NCBI GenBank assembly: GCA_018701105.1
Contig: JABIWD010000023.1
Location: 1-26,931 of the forward strand
Origin: Candidatus Uhrbacteria bacterium
Lineage (GTDB): Bacteria; Patescibacteriota; Patescibacteriia; UBA9934; UBA11717
Direction of reading: 5' to 3'
Length of the DNA: 26,931 nt
Each line of letters starts with the position of its first letter. The first letter of the stretch is position 1. This document shows, one piece after another, positions 12,087 to 20,273 of the stretch. The notes below the pieces were generated by a model, which ran no database searches, was not told the origin of the DNA, and was given only the letters and a program-made list of their open reading frames with translations. The position numbers and the translations under genes are program-made.

Positions 12087-12833
12087 ATGACATTGATATT
12101 CATCTTTACCTTGATGCTCGGAGCCGCCGCGGGTAGTTTTTTGCATTGCATCGTTGTTAGAGAGGCTGCGAATGAAAAGTGGACCACGGGAAGATCGGAA
12201 TGTGATCACTGCAAAAAGCCACTCGCATGGACCAGCAACGTACCTATTCTTGGATACCTACTCTCAAAAGGTCGAACAAGCTGCTGCAACAAACCCCTGA
12301 CGCCTTGGCATTTTATCATCGAGATATTAGGATCCGCGCTTTTTGTACTCGTACTATGGCAATGGACACTGCACGGGGATCTTCTCTTGCTACTACAAGG
12401 TATCGTTATCTCTATTTTTGCAATCTACACTCTCGCCTCGGATGGACGATTCATGCATGTCTCGGTACCGATGTCGCTTGTCAGCGGACTACTACTACTT
12501 TCACTCGCTACCGTTAGCGGCACCCTGTTACCAGCTCTAGGCGCAGGGCTTGTAGGCGTACTCTTCTTTGGAATCCAGTACGCACTTACTCGAGGCAGAG
12601 GAATTGGATCCGGTGATTTGATACTTGGCGGAATTATAGGAATAGCTCTCGGGTTCCCTGGCGTTGTGATCGGCATACTCGCTGGCTATGTCATAGGGGC
12701 AACACACGCGCTATTCCTGATCGCCACCAACCGCGCAACAGGAAAAACTAGAGTTCCTCTTGGCGCATACCTAATGTTAGGCATGCTTTTCGCATTCTTT
12801 TTTGAAGATAATTTTCTCTCAATACTGTTCTGA
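12087..12833 (+). CDS. pilD: Type IV prepilin peptidase (A24 family)
   Basis: 248 residues. This is a membrane aspartyl protease that removes the leader of type IV prepilins; many members also N-methylate the new end. The first segment MTLIFIFTLMLGAAAGSFLHCIVVRE matches the family start (GSFLN-type). The cytoplasmic domain has CDHCKKPLAWTSNVPILGYL, and about seven hydrophobic segments follow. The first catalytic Asp is in ASDGRFMHVSVP and the second in GSGDLILGG (GxGD motif). The second zinc pair is unusual: SCCNKPL has two adjacent Cys instead of CxxC. The substrates, pilins, are outside the window. Type IV pili are common in Patescibacteria and are thought to serve attachment or DNA uptake. 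There is no SD at the ATG. Confidence 0.9.
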   Translation: MTLIFIFTLMLGAAAGSFLHCIVVREAANEKWTTGRSECDHCKKPLAWTSNVPILGYLLSKGRTSCCNKPLTPWHFIIEILGSALFVLVLWQWTLHGDLLLLLQGIVISIFAIYTLASDGRFMHVSVPMSLVSGLLLLSLATVSGTLLPALGAGLVGVLFFGIQYALTRGRGIGSGDLILGGIIGIALGFPGVVIGILAGYVIGATHALFLIATNRATGKTRVPLGAYLMLGMLFAFFFEDNFLSILF

Positions 12834-12872
12834 AATTTCGATTCTGGACACCGTCACCTGCAGCTTTTTTTG

Positions 12873-12881
12873 TGTTATAAT
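12873..12881 (+). promoter_or_regulatory. Extended -10 promoter, leaderless start
   Basis: TGTTATAAT with the -10 at 12876-12881. The ATG at 12888 follows after 6 bases, which also shows that a longer TTG-initiated frame at 12870 is not the real start. Confidence 0.65.
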
Positions 12882-12887
12882 TTCACC

Positions 12888-13694
12888 ATGAGACTGATAG
12901 AGATCACACCTCCAGTAAATGGAACGGAGCCGGCTACGCCTACCTCTCCAAAGAAAGGCGGGAAGAAAAATACCGGCTTAATGATACTGCTGGGAATATT
13001 AACGCTATTGGCACTCGCCTTCTTGTGGCGTACTGTTTTTTACTATGTAGCGATTGTAAGAGGAGACGTAGAGGCGCCAACATCTTTTGCAACATCACTT
13101 ACTAAGGACGCATCCTTAACCGCGCCGCTCCTAGTGGGAGACGTGGACTCTGATGCGATTGCGACATTGGATGACCCTAGCATTGGAGTGAGTCCGGATA
13201 AGGCTCTGCTCACTATCGTAGAGTTTGCCGACTTTGGATGCCCGTTCTCTCGGGAAGCAAGCTACATAGTCCGAGCGCTTGCAGAACATACTGATATTAT
13301 CTCCTACGTTTATCGCGACTTCCCAATTTTGGATCTGCACCCTAATGCGGGATGGGCGGCCGAGGCCGGAGAGTGTGCTCAGGATCAAGATCGGTTCTTT
13401 GACTATCACGACAAGATGTATCAAAATCAGTTCGACCTATCTCCTACCAAGCTTAAACAGTATGCGCGCGAGATTGGACTCAACGGATCACAGTTTGATA
13501 CCTGCTTAGATACGCGAAAACATAAGACTGAGGTAGAGGAAGACAGGTTCGCCGGCATTGAAGCCGGAGTAAGTGGAACTCCGACCTTCTTCTTCAACGG
13601 AAAACGAATAGAAGGGTCAATTCCACAGGATATCTTCAACACTTTGCTCGATCGATACAAACAGCTAGGCGAGTTGGAGGACACCGGTGTCTAG
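12888..13694 (+). CDS. DsbA-like thioredoxin-fold protein, membrane-anchored, monothiol
   Basis: 268 residues. A cytoplasmic basic stretch (KKGGKKN) precedes one membrane helix at about residues 30-53, and the rest lies outside. The thioredoxin-fold domain starts near residue 103. FADFGCPFSREAS carries the active-site position with Cys118 but Ser121 where the second Cys of CPxC should be. The cis-proline loop SGTPTFFFNGKRIEG is intact (Pro232). Two further cysteines are Cys163 (AGECAQDQ) and Cys206 (DTCLD). The family (DsbA/BdbD-like) forms or shuffles disulfides in secreted proteins. The lost resolving Cys argues for isomerase- or reductase-like activity, or for use of Cys163/206. It sits between prepilin peptidase and secG, an envelope-biogenesis context. 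Confidence 0.88.
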   Translation: MRLIEITPPVNGTEPATPTSPKKGGKKNTGLMILLGILTLLALAFLWRTVFYYVAIVRGDVEAPTSFATSLTKDASLTAPLLVGDVDSDAIATLDDPSIGVSPDKALLTIVEFADFGCPFSREASYIVRALAEHTDIISYVYRDFPILDLHPNAGWAAEAGECAQDQDRFFDYHDKMYQNQFDLSPTKLKQYAREIGLNGSQFDTCLDTRKHKTEVEEDRFAGIEAGVSGTPTFFFNGKRIEGSIPQDIFNTLLDRYKQLGELEDTGV

Positions 13695-13696
13695 GA

Positions 13697-13725
13697 TTGA
13701 CAAAAATGCCTAATTTTCGTACTAT
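13697..13725 (+). promoter_or_regulatory. Predicted secG promoter
   Basis: TTGACA (13697-13702), a 17-base spacer and TACTAT (13720-13725). The leader is about 40 bases and holds the small hairpin ATGCG/CGCAT (13741-13755). Confidence 0.6.
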
Positions 13726-13770
13726 CTGCTCATCTGAAATATGCGAATTGCGCATTGAATTAACCCGAAT

Positions 13771-13989
13771 ATGGAAACATTTTTCAACGTTACGCTAATT
13801 ATCCTCTCAGTACTCCTAATGCTATCTGTATTGCTACAGCAGCGTGGATCCGGTCTTGGAGCAGGCTTTGGAGGTGATTCAGCCGTCTTTACAACAAAAC
13901 GAGGAGCTGAAAAAGTACTATTCAACATAACAGTTGTGATCGCAATACTTTTCTTCGGCCTTTCTCTTGCCCGCGTGATCGTCTTCTAA
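13771..13989 (+). CDS. secG: Preprotein translocase subunit SecG
   Basis: 72 residues with two membrane helices (about 4-22 and 48-70). They are joined by the conserved loop QQRGSGLGAGFGGDSAVF, which is typical of SecG. It supports SecYEG-mediated export. The start at 13771 gives the usual short length. No SD is seen. The solute-binding protein gene starts at the very next codon after its stop. Confidence 0.95.
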   Translation: METFFNVTLIILSVLLMLSVLLQQRGSGLGAGFGGDSAVFTTKRGAEKVLFNITVVIAILFFGLSLARVIVF

Positions 13990-15846
13990 TTGAATAGCGA
14001 GTGGTCTTCAATAGGGATCAATCGCAATCTTTCTGTGTCCGACGACAAATCTAACAATCCATTTTCTAGATTCAAGAAACGCTCTCATAAGTCATCACCA
14101 GTGAAGTCTGGTGCTGAGCACAAGAAGAGATTTCTTAGAGCACAAAAAGCCACACGACGTTTTCCGTCGTTCGCACAGTGGGCTCACCTTCCACGCCTGT
14201 TAAAATCACCCGAGAAGATCCTTCTCAATGCAGCGTCTATACTTGGCGCGATTTCAATTGCTGCTCTTCTTGTTTGGGGTTACACAACGAACCTATCAGT
14301 ACAGCCTGCAAGAGGTGGATCTTACACGGAAGGACTCGTTGGTTCTCCGCAGTTCATTAATCCACTTTATTCAAGCGCAAGTAGTGTCGATCAAGACATT
14401 GCTAGGCTTGTGTATTCTGGATTGATGAAGTGGGACCCAACAGCAGGACTGATTCCAGATCTTGCAGAGTCATACACTATCAGTGAAGATGAGACTGTAT
14501 ACACATTCTCCCTGCGATCAGACGCAACATGGCACGACGGTACAGCTGTGTCTCCAAGAGACGTGATCTTTACATTTAATGCTCTACAGAGTCCTGAATA
14601 CAGAAGCCCCTTACTTGGATCTTTCCAAGGAGTGTCGATTGAACAGGTAGACGAGCGCACAGTTTCTTTTATACTCGATGAGTCGTTCGCGCCATTTCTC
14701 TCTACGCTGTCTGTTGGCATCATGCCTGCTGATTACTGGGGAGATCTTGATCCACAAACAACACGTCTTGCTGAACGAAACCTAAGACCAATCGGAAGTG
14801 GTCCTTACGAGTTCAGCGAATTCGAAAAAGATAAGCGAGGAGTGATTCAGTCCTACACATTGATGCGTTATCCAAAGTATTACGGAGGACCCGCATATAT
14901 AGAGGACATTACATTCAAGTTCTATCCAACAGTTGAAGCTGGAATCGAGGCGATCAAGAGCAAGAGAGTCGAAGGACTCGCGGTTGTGCCAAAAGATCGT
15001 GTTGAAGAAGTTGAGAACTCTGACATTCAGGTTCTCAACCCAAGCCTACCTCAAACTACCGCACTCTTCTTTAATATAAAGAAGGGGCTACTTACTGACA
15101 CCAAGCTCAGAAAGGCTTTGGCGATCGCTACAGACAAAGATGTGATAGTGGACGAGGTGTTGAACGGAGAAGCAGAGGTTACACATACTCCAGTTGCTTC
15201 AAATTACACAAAGGAGACTACTGCATACGACAATCCAACACCATTCAACATCGACCAAGCAAGAACTCAGTTGAATGAGTTGGGATGGACGCTTCATGAA
15301 GGAGAGGAGATTCGACGAAAGGGTGAGACTTCTCTTGAACTCACAATCACTACGGTTGATGAGACAGAGACGGTCGCGGTAGCAAACAACATCGTCGAGC
15401 AGTGGAAACTTGCGGGTGTACGTGCTAACGTTCGGACTATTGACCCTTCCGTTTTCCGAAACGAGGTCTTAGTTGATCGCGACTACGAGATACTGTTGTC
15501 CGGAATCCTCATGGGAAGCGACCCTGACCTATACCCGTTCTGGCATAGCTCGCAAATCGCCCACCCTGGACTAAACTTGTCACAGTTTGGCAACCGAACT
15601 GCAGATGAGGCGATTGAAAGCGCGCGACAGACAAGCGATATTGAAACTCGCAAAGACCTTTACGAAGAACTTACAGTTATCGTAAACGAGGTTGTTCCTG
15701 CGGTGTTCCTGTACCGACCAACATACACTTACGTTACAAATGACAAAATCAACGGCATCGATCTAGATGCTATAGTTTCCCCTGCTGACCGATTTGGTCA
15801 GATCAATCAGTGGTTCATAAAAACGAAAAAAGGTTTCAAGCGCTAG
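13990..15846 (+). CDS. ABC transporter substrate-binding protein, peptide/nickel type (SBP_bac_5)
   Basis: 618 residues if read from the TTG at 13990, which directly follows the secG stop; no ATG is available before the domain, so the TTG start is likely but not certain. The first 75 residues are polar and basic, one anchor helix follows at about 79-97 (LNAASILGAISIAALLVWGY), and the binding domain is outside the membrane. The family signature region is LIPDLAESYTISEDETVYTF then SLRSDATWHDGTAVSPRDVIF. RPIGSGPYEFSEFEKD and the C-terminal WHSSQ...AVFLYRP region also fit. No lipobox Cys is present, and no permease or ATPase genes are adjacent. The secG pairing is familiar in Patescibacteria; the ligand is unknown. 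Confidence 0.9.
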   Translation: MNSEWSSIGINRNLSVSDDKSNNPFSRFKKRSHKSSPVKSGAEHKKRFLRAQKATRRFPSFAQWAHLPRLLKSPEKILLNAASILGAISIAALLVWGYTTNLSVQPARGGSYTEGLVGSPQFINPLYSSASSVDQDIARLVYSGLMKWDPTAGLIPDLAESYTISEDETVYTFSLRSDATWHDGTAVSPRDVIFTFNALQSPEYRSPLLGSFQGVSIEQVDERTVSFILDESFAPFLSTLSVGIMPADYWGDLDPQTTRLAERNLRPIGSGPYEFSEFEKDKRGVIQSYTLMRYPKYYGGPAYIEDITFKFYPTVEAGIEAIKSKRVEGLAVVPKDRVEEVENSDIQVLNPSLPQTTALFFNIKKGLLTDTKLRKALAIATDKDVIVDEVLNGEAEVTHTPVASNYTKETTAYDNPTPFNIDQARTQLNELGWTLHEGEEIRRKGETSLELTITTVDETETVAVANNIVEQWKLAGVRANVRTIDPSVFRNEVLVDRDYEILLSGILMGSDPDLYPFWHSSQIAHPGLNLSQFGNRTADEAIESARQTSDIETRKDLYEELTVIVNEVVPAVFLYRPTYTYVTNDKINGIDLDAIVSPADRFGQINQWFIKTKKGFKR

Positions 15847-15869
15847 ACGCGACAGCGCGCTAGCGGTAT

Positions 15870-15955
15870 GCGGATGTGGCGGAATGGTAGACGCGCTAGT
15901 TTCAGAGACTAGTGTTCGCAAGGGCGTGAGGGTTCGAATCCCTTCATCCGCACCA
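15870..15955 (+). tRNA. tRNA-Leu (anticodon CAG)
   Basis: The acceptor stem is GCGGATG/CATCCGC and the D arm is GGCGGAATGGTAGACGC. The anticodon stem CTAGT/ACTAG surrounds loop TTCAGAG (anticodon CAG). There is a long variable arm typical of class II tRNA (TGTTCGCAAGGGCG), and the T arm is GGGTTCGAATCCC. The discriminator is A, with CCA encoded at 15953-15955. Unlike the other two tRNAs here it is not followed by the 143-bp element. Confidence 0.95.
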
Positions 15956-16025
15956 TAGTTTGCTGAGTCTCCTACGAGGCTCGTCGAATATTGGTTTAAC
16001 ATTAAATTAACTATATATATTATTA

Positions 16026-16040
16026 GGCATCTGAGATGCC
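16026..16040 (+). promoter_or_regulatory. Hairpin covering the RNase J start codon
   Basis: GGCATC (16026-16031), TGA, GATGCC (16035-16040) includes the ATG at 16036-16038. If 16036 is the true start the codon is paired in the mRNA; if the ATG at 16057 is used, the hairpin is in the leader. Confidence 0.35.
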
Positions 16041-17922
16041 ACAAACTGTTTTATTTATGACAGAAAAAGCAAAGCACAGTCCGGCTGCAAAGCCGCGACC
16101 AAAGGCAGGAGGGCCTCGCCCCTCAAAGAGTCACCCTCCGCGTAAAGGAGGATCAAAGCGACCACCGCGACGTCGACAAGGCGGACACCGAGGACCCGCT
16201 AAGAAAAAGTCGAGTCACCAAGAGGTGAAGATGGTTCATCCAAAGGAAATTAAGCCACCAGCAGAAGGTATTCTTCGAGTCGTTGTACTTGGAGGGTGTG
16301 AAGAGGTTGGTCGTAACTGTACCCTTTTGGAATACGGCGACGATATCATCATGATCGACATGGGATTGGAGTTTCCAGAGGAAGACATGCCAGGAGTCGA
16401 CTACATCATTCCAAACATGGCGTACGTCCGCGGAAAAGAGAAGAAAATTCGAGGTGTGATTATCACTCACGGTCACTACGACCACATTGGTGCCATCCCT
16501 CACGTTCTTCCACACATTGGTAACCCAATGATTTACGGACTTCCTATTACGAATGCAATTATCCGCAAACGTCAGACAGACTTCCGTACACCAAAGTTGA
16601 ACATTAAAGATCTAAAGATCGACAGTAAGATTAAACTTGGAAAGTTTGAGGTTTCATTCTTCCACATCAACCACAACATCCCAGATGCTGTTGGAATCCT
16701 TGTGAAGACACCTACTACCACCCTCGTTCACACTGGTGACTGGAAGTTTGACTTCCACCCAGTTGGTGAGGAGAGTGCGGACTTCCAAGCGATGGCCCTT
16801 CAGGGAGCTGAAGGAGTTGATGTTCTCATGGGAGACTCAACAAACGCGTCTGTTCCAGGTCACACGATCTCGGAAAAGATCGTTGGAGAAGAAATTGAAC
16901 GAATTATCGAGAAGTCACCAGGACGACTTATCATTGGAACGTTCGCCTCCCTACTCTCACGAGTTAAGCAGATTATTGAACTCGCTGAGAAGCACGGAAA
17001 GGTTGTCGCAGTTGAAGGATACTCAATGAAGACCAACGTGGAGATTGCGAAGGAAGTTGGATTCATCAAATGTAAAGCAAGTACGTTGATCAAGTCCAAT
17101 CGAATGGACGACTACCCAGACGATAAGGTGATTGTTCTATGTACCGGAGCGCAGGGAGAGAAAAATGCTGCTTTGATGCGTATTGCAAATAACGAGCATC
17201 GATTCGTGAACATCCGAGAGGGTGACACGGTGGTATTCTCATCATCTATCATTCCTGGTAACGAGTCATCAGTGCAGCGAGTGTACGATACACTTTACCG
17301 ACGTGGTGCTAAGGTGATCAACTACAAGATGATGGACGTGCACGCAGGTGGTCACGGACGACAGGAAGACATCAAGTTGATGATCAGCCTGTTCAAACCA
17401 AAGTACTACATTCCAATTGAGGGATCTCACTTCATGCTGAAGGACAACGCGGAAATTGCCTACTCTCTTGGGTGGGACAAGGACCACGTGTTCGTGAGCG
17501 ACAATGGACAAATCATGGAGTTCAAGGGAGACAAGGGTCTTCTGAAGAACGTGAAGGTCCCAACGCACTACGTGTTCGTTGATGGACTCGGAGTGGGAGA
17601 CGTTTCCGACGTTGTGTTGCGAGACCGAAACGAACTTGCGGCTGAAGGAATGGTCGTGATTATTACAAAGATTGAAGGAGAGACAGGGAAACTTGTCGGA
17701 GCTCCAGACATCATCTCTCGAGGGTTCGTGCACATGCGCGAGAACCGAGACTTGATTATGGGTGTTAAGGACGTAGTAGTTAAAGCGATTGTCGACAAAG
17801 ACAGCGACAGCGCTGCAGACGATGACTACATCCGAGCAAACATCCGCAACGATGTTGGTCAGTTCATTCTAAAGAAAACAGAACGACGACCAATGATCTT
17901 GCCAGTTGTTATCAAGGTGTAA
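16036..17922 (+). CDS. rnj: Ribonuclease J
   Basis: 628 residues. This metallo-beta-lactamase/beta-CASP nuclease has 5'-3' exo- and endonuclease activity and acts in mRNA decay and rRNA/tRNA maturation. The first 75 residues are a basic Lys/Pro/Gly/Arg-rich extension (KPRPKAGGPRPSKSHPPRKG), probably disordered and RNA-binding. The catalytic core starts at LRVVVLGGCEEVGRNCTLLE. The metal motif is HGHYDHIGA at 145-153, with Tyr where HxHxDH often has Glu. Further ligands are in HTGDWKFD and the beta-CASP motifs MGDSTNA, GTFASLLSR and VHAGGHGRQEDIK. The C-terminal domain ends KKTERRPMILPVVIKV. The start may be 16036 or 16057. A terminator follows. Identification is firm. Confidence 0.96.
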   Translation: MPQTVLFMTEKAKHSPAAKPRPKAGGPRPSKSHPPRKGGSKRPPRRRQGGHRGPAKKKSSHQEVKMVHPKEIKPPAEGILRVVVLGGCEEVGRNCTLLEYGDDIIMIDMGLEFPEEDMPGVDYIIPNMAYVRGKEKKIRGVIITHGHYDHIGAIPHVLPHIGNPMIYGLPITNAIIRKRQTDFRTPKLNIKDLKIDSKIKLGKFEVSFFHINHNIPDAVGILVKTPTTTLVHTGDWKFDFHPVGEESADFQAMALQGAEGVDVLMGDSTNASVPGHTISEKIVGEEIERIIEKSPGRLIIGTFASLLSRVKQIIELAEKHGKVVAVEGYSMKTNVEIAKEVGFIKCKASTLIKSNRMDDYPDDKVIVLCTGAQGEKNAALMRIANNEHRFVNIREGDTVVFSSSIIPGNESSVQRVYDTLYRRGAKVINYKMMDVHAGGHGRQEDIKLMISLFKPKYYIPIEGSHFMLKDNAEIAYSLGWDKDHVFVSDNGQIMEFKGDKGLLKNVKVPTHYVFVDGLGVGDVSDVVLRDRNELAAEGMVVIITKIEGETGKLVGAPDIISRGFVHMRENRDLIMGVKDVVVKAIVDKDSDSAADDDYIRANIRNDVGQFILKKTERRPMILPVVIKV

Positions 17923-17933
17923 GACATAAAGTA

Positions 17934-17968
17934 AAAACGATCCGGGTTTCCGGATCGTTTTCGTTTTC
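17934..17968 (+). terminator. Intrinsic terminator after RNase J
   Basis: AAAACGATCCGG (17934-17945), a GTTT loop, CCGGATCGTTTT (17950-17961), then CGTTTTC. Confidence 0.88.
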
Positions 17969-18015
17969 TAGTTTGATGAGGTAATATATTCCTGCAATAC
18001 ATTGATTAGTATATT

Positions 18016-18576
18016 ATGAAACCTGACAATACTTTCGATATAATTTTTGTTCTCGACGTAGATCTTGAACGAGACAGCGACTCAAAGTGGCGATTCGGCG
18101 TCACAGATCACTCCGGAACCCCCGTTCTCGCAGAATGGCGTGCGATGGCCGCAGAACGAGTGCTTGAGCTTGGGCTCACCGAACAGCTAGTCCTCATAGG
18201 CCCTGACGAGGACCCTGCAAGAGCGAACGACGTCTACCCTGCCGCTGTTACAGAAGATGAGCGCACCATTGTAATCGGATCCGGTGCCGGCACAGCAGGT
18301 AACCTTGTTGCAATCCACGAACATACAGGCAACATACCGGACAACGCTCGGATAGGAGTGATAACCAACTTCTACCATTTACCAAGAGTTCTACTAATGA
18401 ACCTTGGGAACGCAGCCATAGAGCCTATTGCTGCGGAATCTTTCTTTGTAGACGAGCTACAGGACAAAATCTTGGCAGACTATGGATGCACAGACTCAAC
18501 ATTCTCCGCCCGACTACTTGGGGAGCTGCGCGGTATACGAGACTATCTAACTGGAGACTATAAGGTAGCCGAGTAA
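18016..18576 (+). CDS. YdcF/DUF218-like protein
   Basis: 186 residues, no membrane segment. The order of elements fits the DUF218 (YdcF/SanA/ElyC) fold: an opening strand with an acidic patch (IIFVLDVDLERD), a middle region LVLIGPDEDPAR, a GAGTAGNLVAI stretch where the family has ExxSxxTxEN-type motifs, and ARIGVITNFYHLPRVLLMNL, which matches the family's VTSxYHxxRA motif. Members bind nucleotides or act in envelope metabolism; the exact reaction is not established for most. The usual upstream membrane helices of SanA/ElyC are missing, so this is the soluble YdcF kind. It is preceded and followed by terminators, so it is monocistronic. No SD is present. Confidence 0.7.
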   Translation: MKPDNTFDIIFVLDVDLERDSDSKWRFGVTDHSGTPVLAEWRAMAAERVLELGLTEQLVLIGPDEDPARANDVYPAAVTEDERTIVIGSGAGTAGNLVAIHEHTGNIPDNARIGVITNFYHLPRVLLMNLGNAAIEPIAAESFFVDELQDKILADYGCTDSTFSARLLGELRGIRDYLTGDYKVAE

Positions 18577-18601
18577 CTTGATAAGCAGTACATAGATACG
18601 G

Positions 18602-18625
18602 CGACCTCATCATGGGGTCGTTTTT
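18602..18625 (+). terminator. Intrinsic terminator after the YdcF-like gene
   Basis: CGACCTCA (18602-18609) and TGGGGTCG (18613-18620) form an 8-bp stem with one G-U pair, followed by TTTTTG. Confidence 0.8.
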
Positions 18626-18628
18626 GTA

Positions 18629-18657
18629 TTGACTTTCACCCTTTTTTGACATACCAT
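18629..18657 (+). promoter_or_regulatory. Predicted promoter of the metal transporter operon
   Basis: TTGACT (18629-18634), a 17-base spacer and TACCAT (18652-18657), 12 bases before the ATG at 18670. A second TTGACA at 18646-18651 overlaps it. No clear Zur-type palindrome is seen. Confidence 0.45.
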
Positions 18658-18669
18658 AGACTCATATTT

Positions 18670-19554
18670 ATGACTGATGTTGGCCACAAACGGGCGATTG
18701 GGTTCGTTCTTGGGTTGATCATGGTGGTGTTGATCATTGTGATCGCAGGAGCTGTGTCTTCGCGTGTAATTGAACCTCCGAGTGATCGGGTTTCTGTTGC
18801 TGCAACCATTTTTCCTGTTGCCGACATCGTGTCACAAGTTGCAGGCGATCTCGTAGACGTCGAGCTTATACTCGACCCCGGTGCATCTCCACATACATTC
18901 GAGCTTACGCCGAGAAAAGCTACGAGACTGTCAAACGTCGATCGTATATTTGCAATCGGCCAAGGTGTGGATGCCTGGGCCATGCAAGTCGCGAGCATTT
19001 CTGATGCGGATGTTGTAGAATTAGATCAATACACAACGCTGATATGTGAAGGAACTTGTGATCCACATTTCTGGTTGTCGATTCCAAGAGTAATCGAGCT
19101 TGTGGACGACATTGCGATTGAGCTCGCGACGATAGATCCAGATCATGCAGACACTTTCACGAAAAATGCGAAGAACTACATAGCTGAGCTAACCGATGTT
19201 CACAGAACTGTCGACAACATCATGCTCGATGCACCGTCACGTGACCTGATCGTCTTCCATGACAGCTGGAATTACTTTGCAGAGGCATACGGGTTGAAGA
19301 TAAGAGGAACGTTCGAACCTTCACCGGGTCGCGAACCAAGTCCAAAGTCGCTCGCGGAGCTCGAGGACCTTGTGACCGAGTACAGTATCAATCGTGTATA
19401 CAAGGAACCGCAACTTTCAGACAAAACACTGGAGCCATTTGTAAATGATCAAGATGTCGAGATCGGAATCCTAGACCCGCTAGGCGGAGTAGAAGACCGA
19501 ACATCTTACATTGACCTGATGATATACAACGCACATGCAATCGCAGCACCATAA
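18670..19554 (+). CDS. znuA: Metal ABC transporter substrate-binding protein (ZnuA/TroA family)
   Basis: 294 residues from the ATG at 18670; an in-frame TTG at 18646 falls in the promoter. It captures Zn or Mn outside the membrane and hands it to the permease. An N-terminal anchor helix (about residues 10-31) has no lipobox Cys. The metal ligands expected of the family are visible: His75 in GASPHTFELTP, His133 in CDPHFWLSIP, His197 in VFHDSWNYFAEAYGL and Asp269 in ILDPLGG. The ZnuA His-rich loop is missing, so zinc versus manganese cannot be settled from this gene alone. The 3' end overlaps the ATPase gene by 20 bases. Confidence 0.92.
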   Translation: MTDVGHKRAIGFVLGLIMVVLIIVIAGAVSSRVIEPPSDRVSVAATIFPVADIVSQVAGDLVDVELILDPGASPHTFELTPRKATRLSNVDRIFAIGQGVDAWAMQVASISDADVVELDQYTTLICEGTCDPHFWLSIPRVIELVDDIAIELATIDPDHADTFTKNAKNYIAELTDVHRTVDNIMLDAPSRDLIVFHDSWNYFAEAYGLKIRGTFEPSPGREPSPKSLAELEDLVTEYSINRVYKEPQLSDKTLEPFVNDQDVEIGILDPLGGVEDRTSYIDLMIYNAHAIAAP

Positions 19555-20272
19555 ACATGAACCAGAGATAATCGTAAAGCACCTTTCCGTTGGATATGAC
19601 GGTAAGGTGATACTTTCGGATCTAACTTTCGACATTCCAAAGAAAAAGATCACCGCGATTATCGGACCTAACGGATCCGGTAAGTCTACTTTGATGAAAG
19701 CAATCCTTGGCATCATCCCATTTCAAAAAGGATCGGTCACTATGAGCGGCCACCCAGTTGAGAAGTCCTATGGAAAGATTGGATACGTGCCTCAGCGCTT
19801 TGATATAGACCGATCATTCCCTATCACAGTAAAAGAGCTGCTATCACTCGCAGAGAGAGGGTCGATAAACAAGGATCGAATGAACGAAGTGCTCGGCGAA
19901 GTAGGCTTGAATCCGGTTACAGTTGGACGGATGTTGATAGGTTCTCTATCGGGAGGTCAAATGCAGCGTGTTCTCATTGCACGCGCGATCATGACCGACC
20001 CAGACATTCTATTTCTTGATGAACCGGCTACTGGGATCGACGTTGCAGGTGAGCAATCTATATTTGAGTTGCTCGAACACCTACAGTCAGATCACGACAC
20101 GACAATCGTAATGATCTCGCACGAAGTAAACCTCGTCGAGAAGCATGTCGACAACGTGATCTGCCTAAACCGTGGACTCGTGTGTGCTGGTCCTCCTGCG
20201 AAAGCGCTTTCCGACAAGGTGATGAAACAGCTTTACGGTCAGCATTACGATCGTCACGATCACGACCACTAA
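19535..20272 (+). CDS. znuC: Metal ABC transporter ATPase (ZnuC-like)
   Basis: 245 residues. This is the cytoplasmic ATPase that drives the metal permease. Walker A GPNGSGKST is at 44-52, the Q-loop at VPQRFD (85-90), the signature LSGGQMQR at 138-145, Walker B ILFLDEP at 158-164 and the switch His in VMISHE at 196. Both ends are His-rich (MQSQHHKHE and HYDRHDHDH), which fits a metal-binding role and leans toward zinc. The start overlaps the binding-protein gene by 20 bases and the permease gene follows after one base, so the three are translated as a unit. Confidence 0.93.
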   Translation: MQSQHHKHEPEIIVKHLSVGYDGKVILSDLTFDIPKKKITAIIGPNGSGKSTLMKAILGIIPFQKGSVTMSGHPVEKSYGKIGYVPQRFDIDRSFPITVKELLSLAERGSINKDRMNEVLGEVGLNPVTVGRMLIGSLSGGQMQRVLIARAIMTDPDILFLDEPATGIDVAGEQSIFELLEHLQSDHDTTIVMISHEVNLVEKHVDNVICLNRGLVCAGPPAKALSDKVMKQLYGQHYDRHDHDH

Positions 20273-20273
20273 T

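Noticed and set aside
12870..12887. TTG start giving a longer DsbA-like protein
   Set aside because: The extension would be encoded by the TGTTATAAT promoter itself; the ATG at 12888 is the plausible start.
15763..16044. Minus-strand frame of 93 codons over tRNA-Leu, resembling a commonly annotated hypothetical protein
   Set aside because: Its middle part is the reverse complement of tRNA-Leu, a well-known source of false proteins.
18646..18669. TTG start for the metal-binding protein
   Set aside because: It lies in the promoter region, and the ATG at 18670 directly precedes a good signal-anchor segment.
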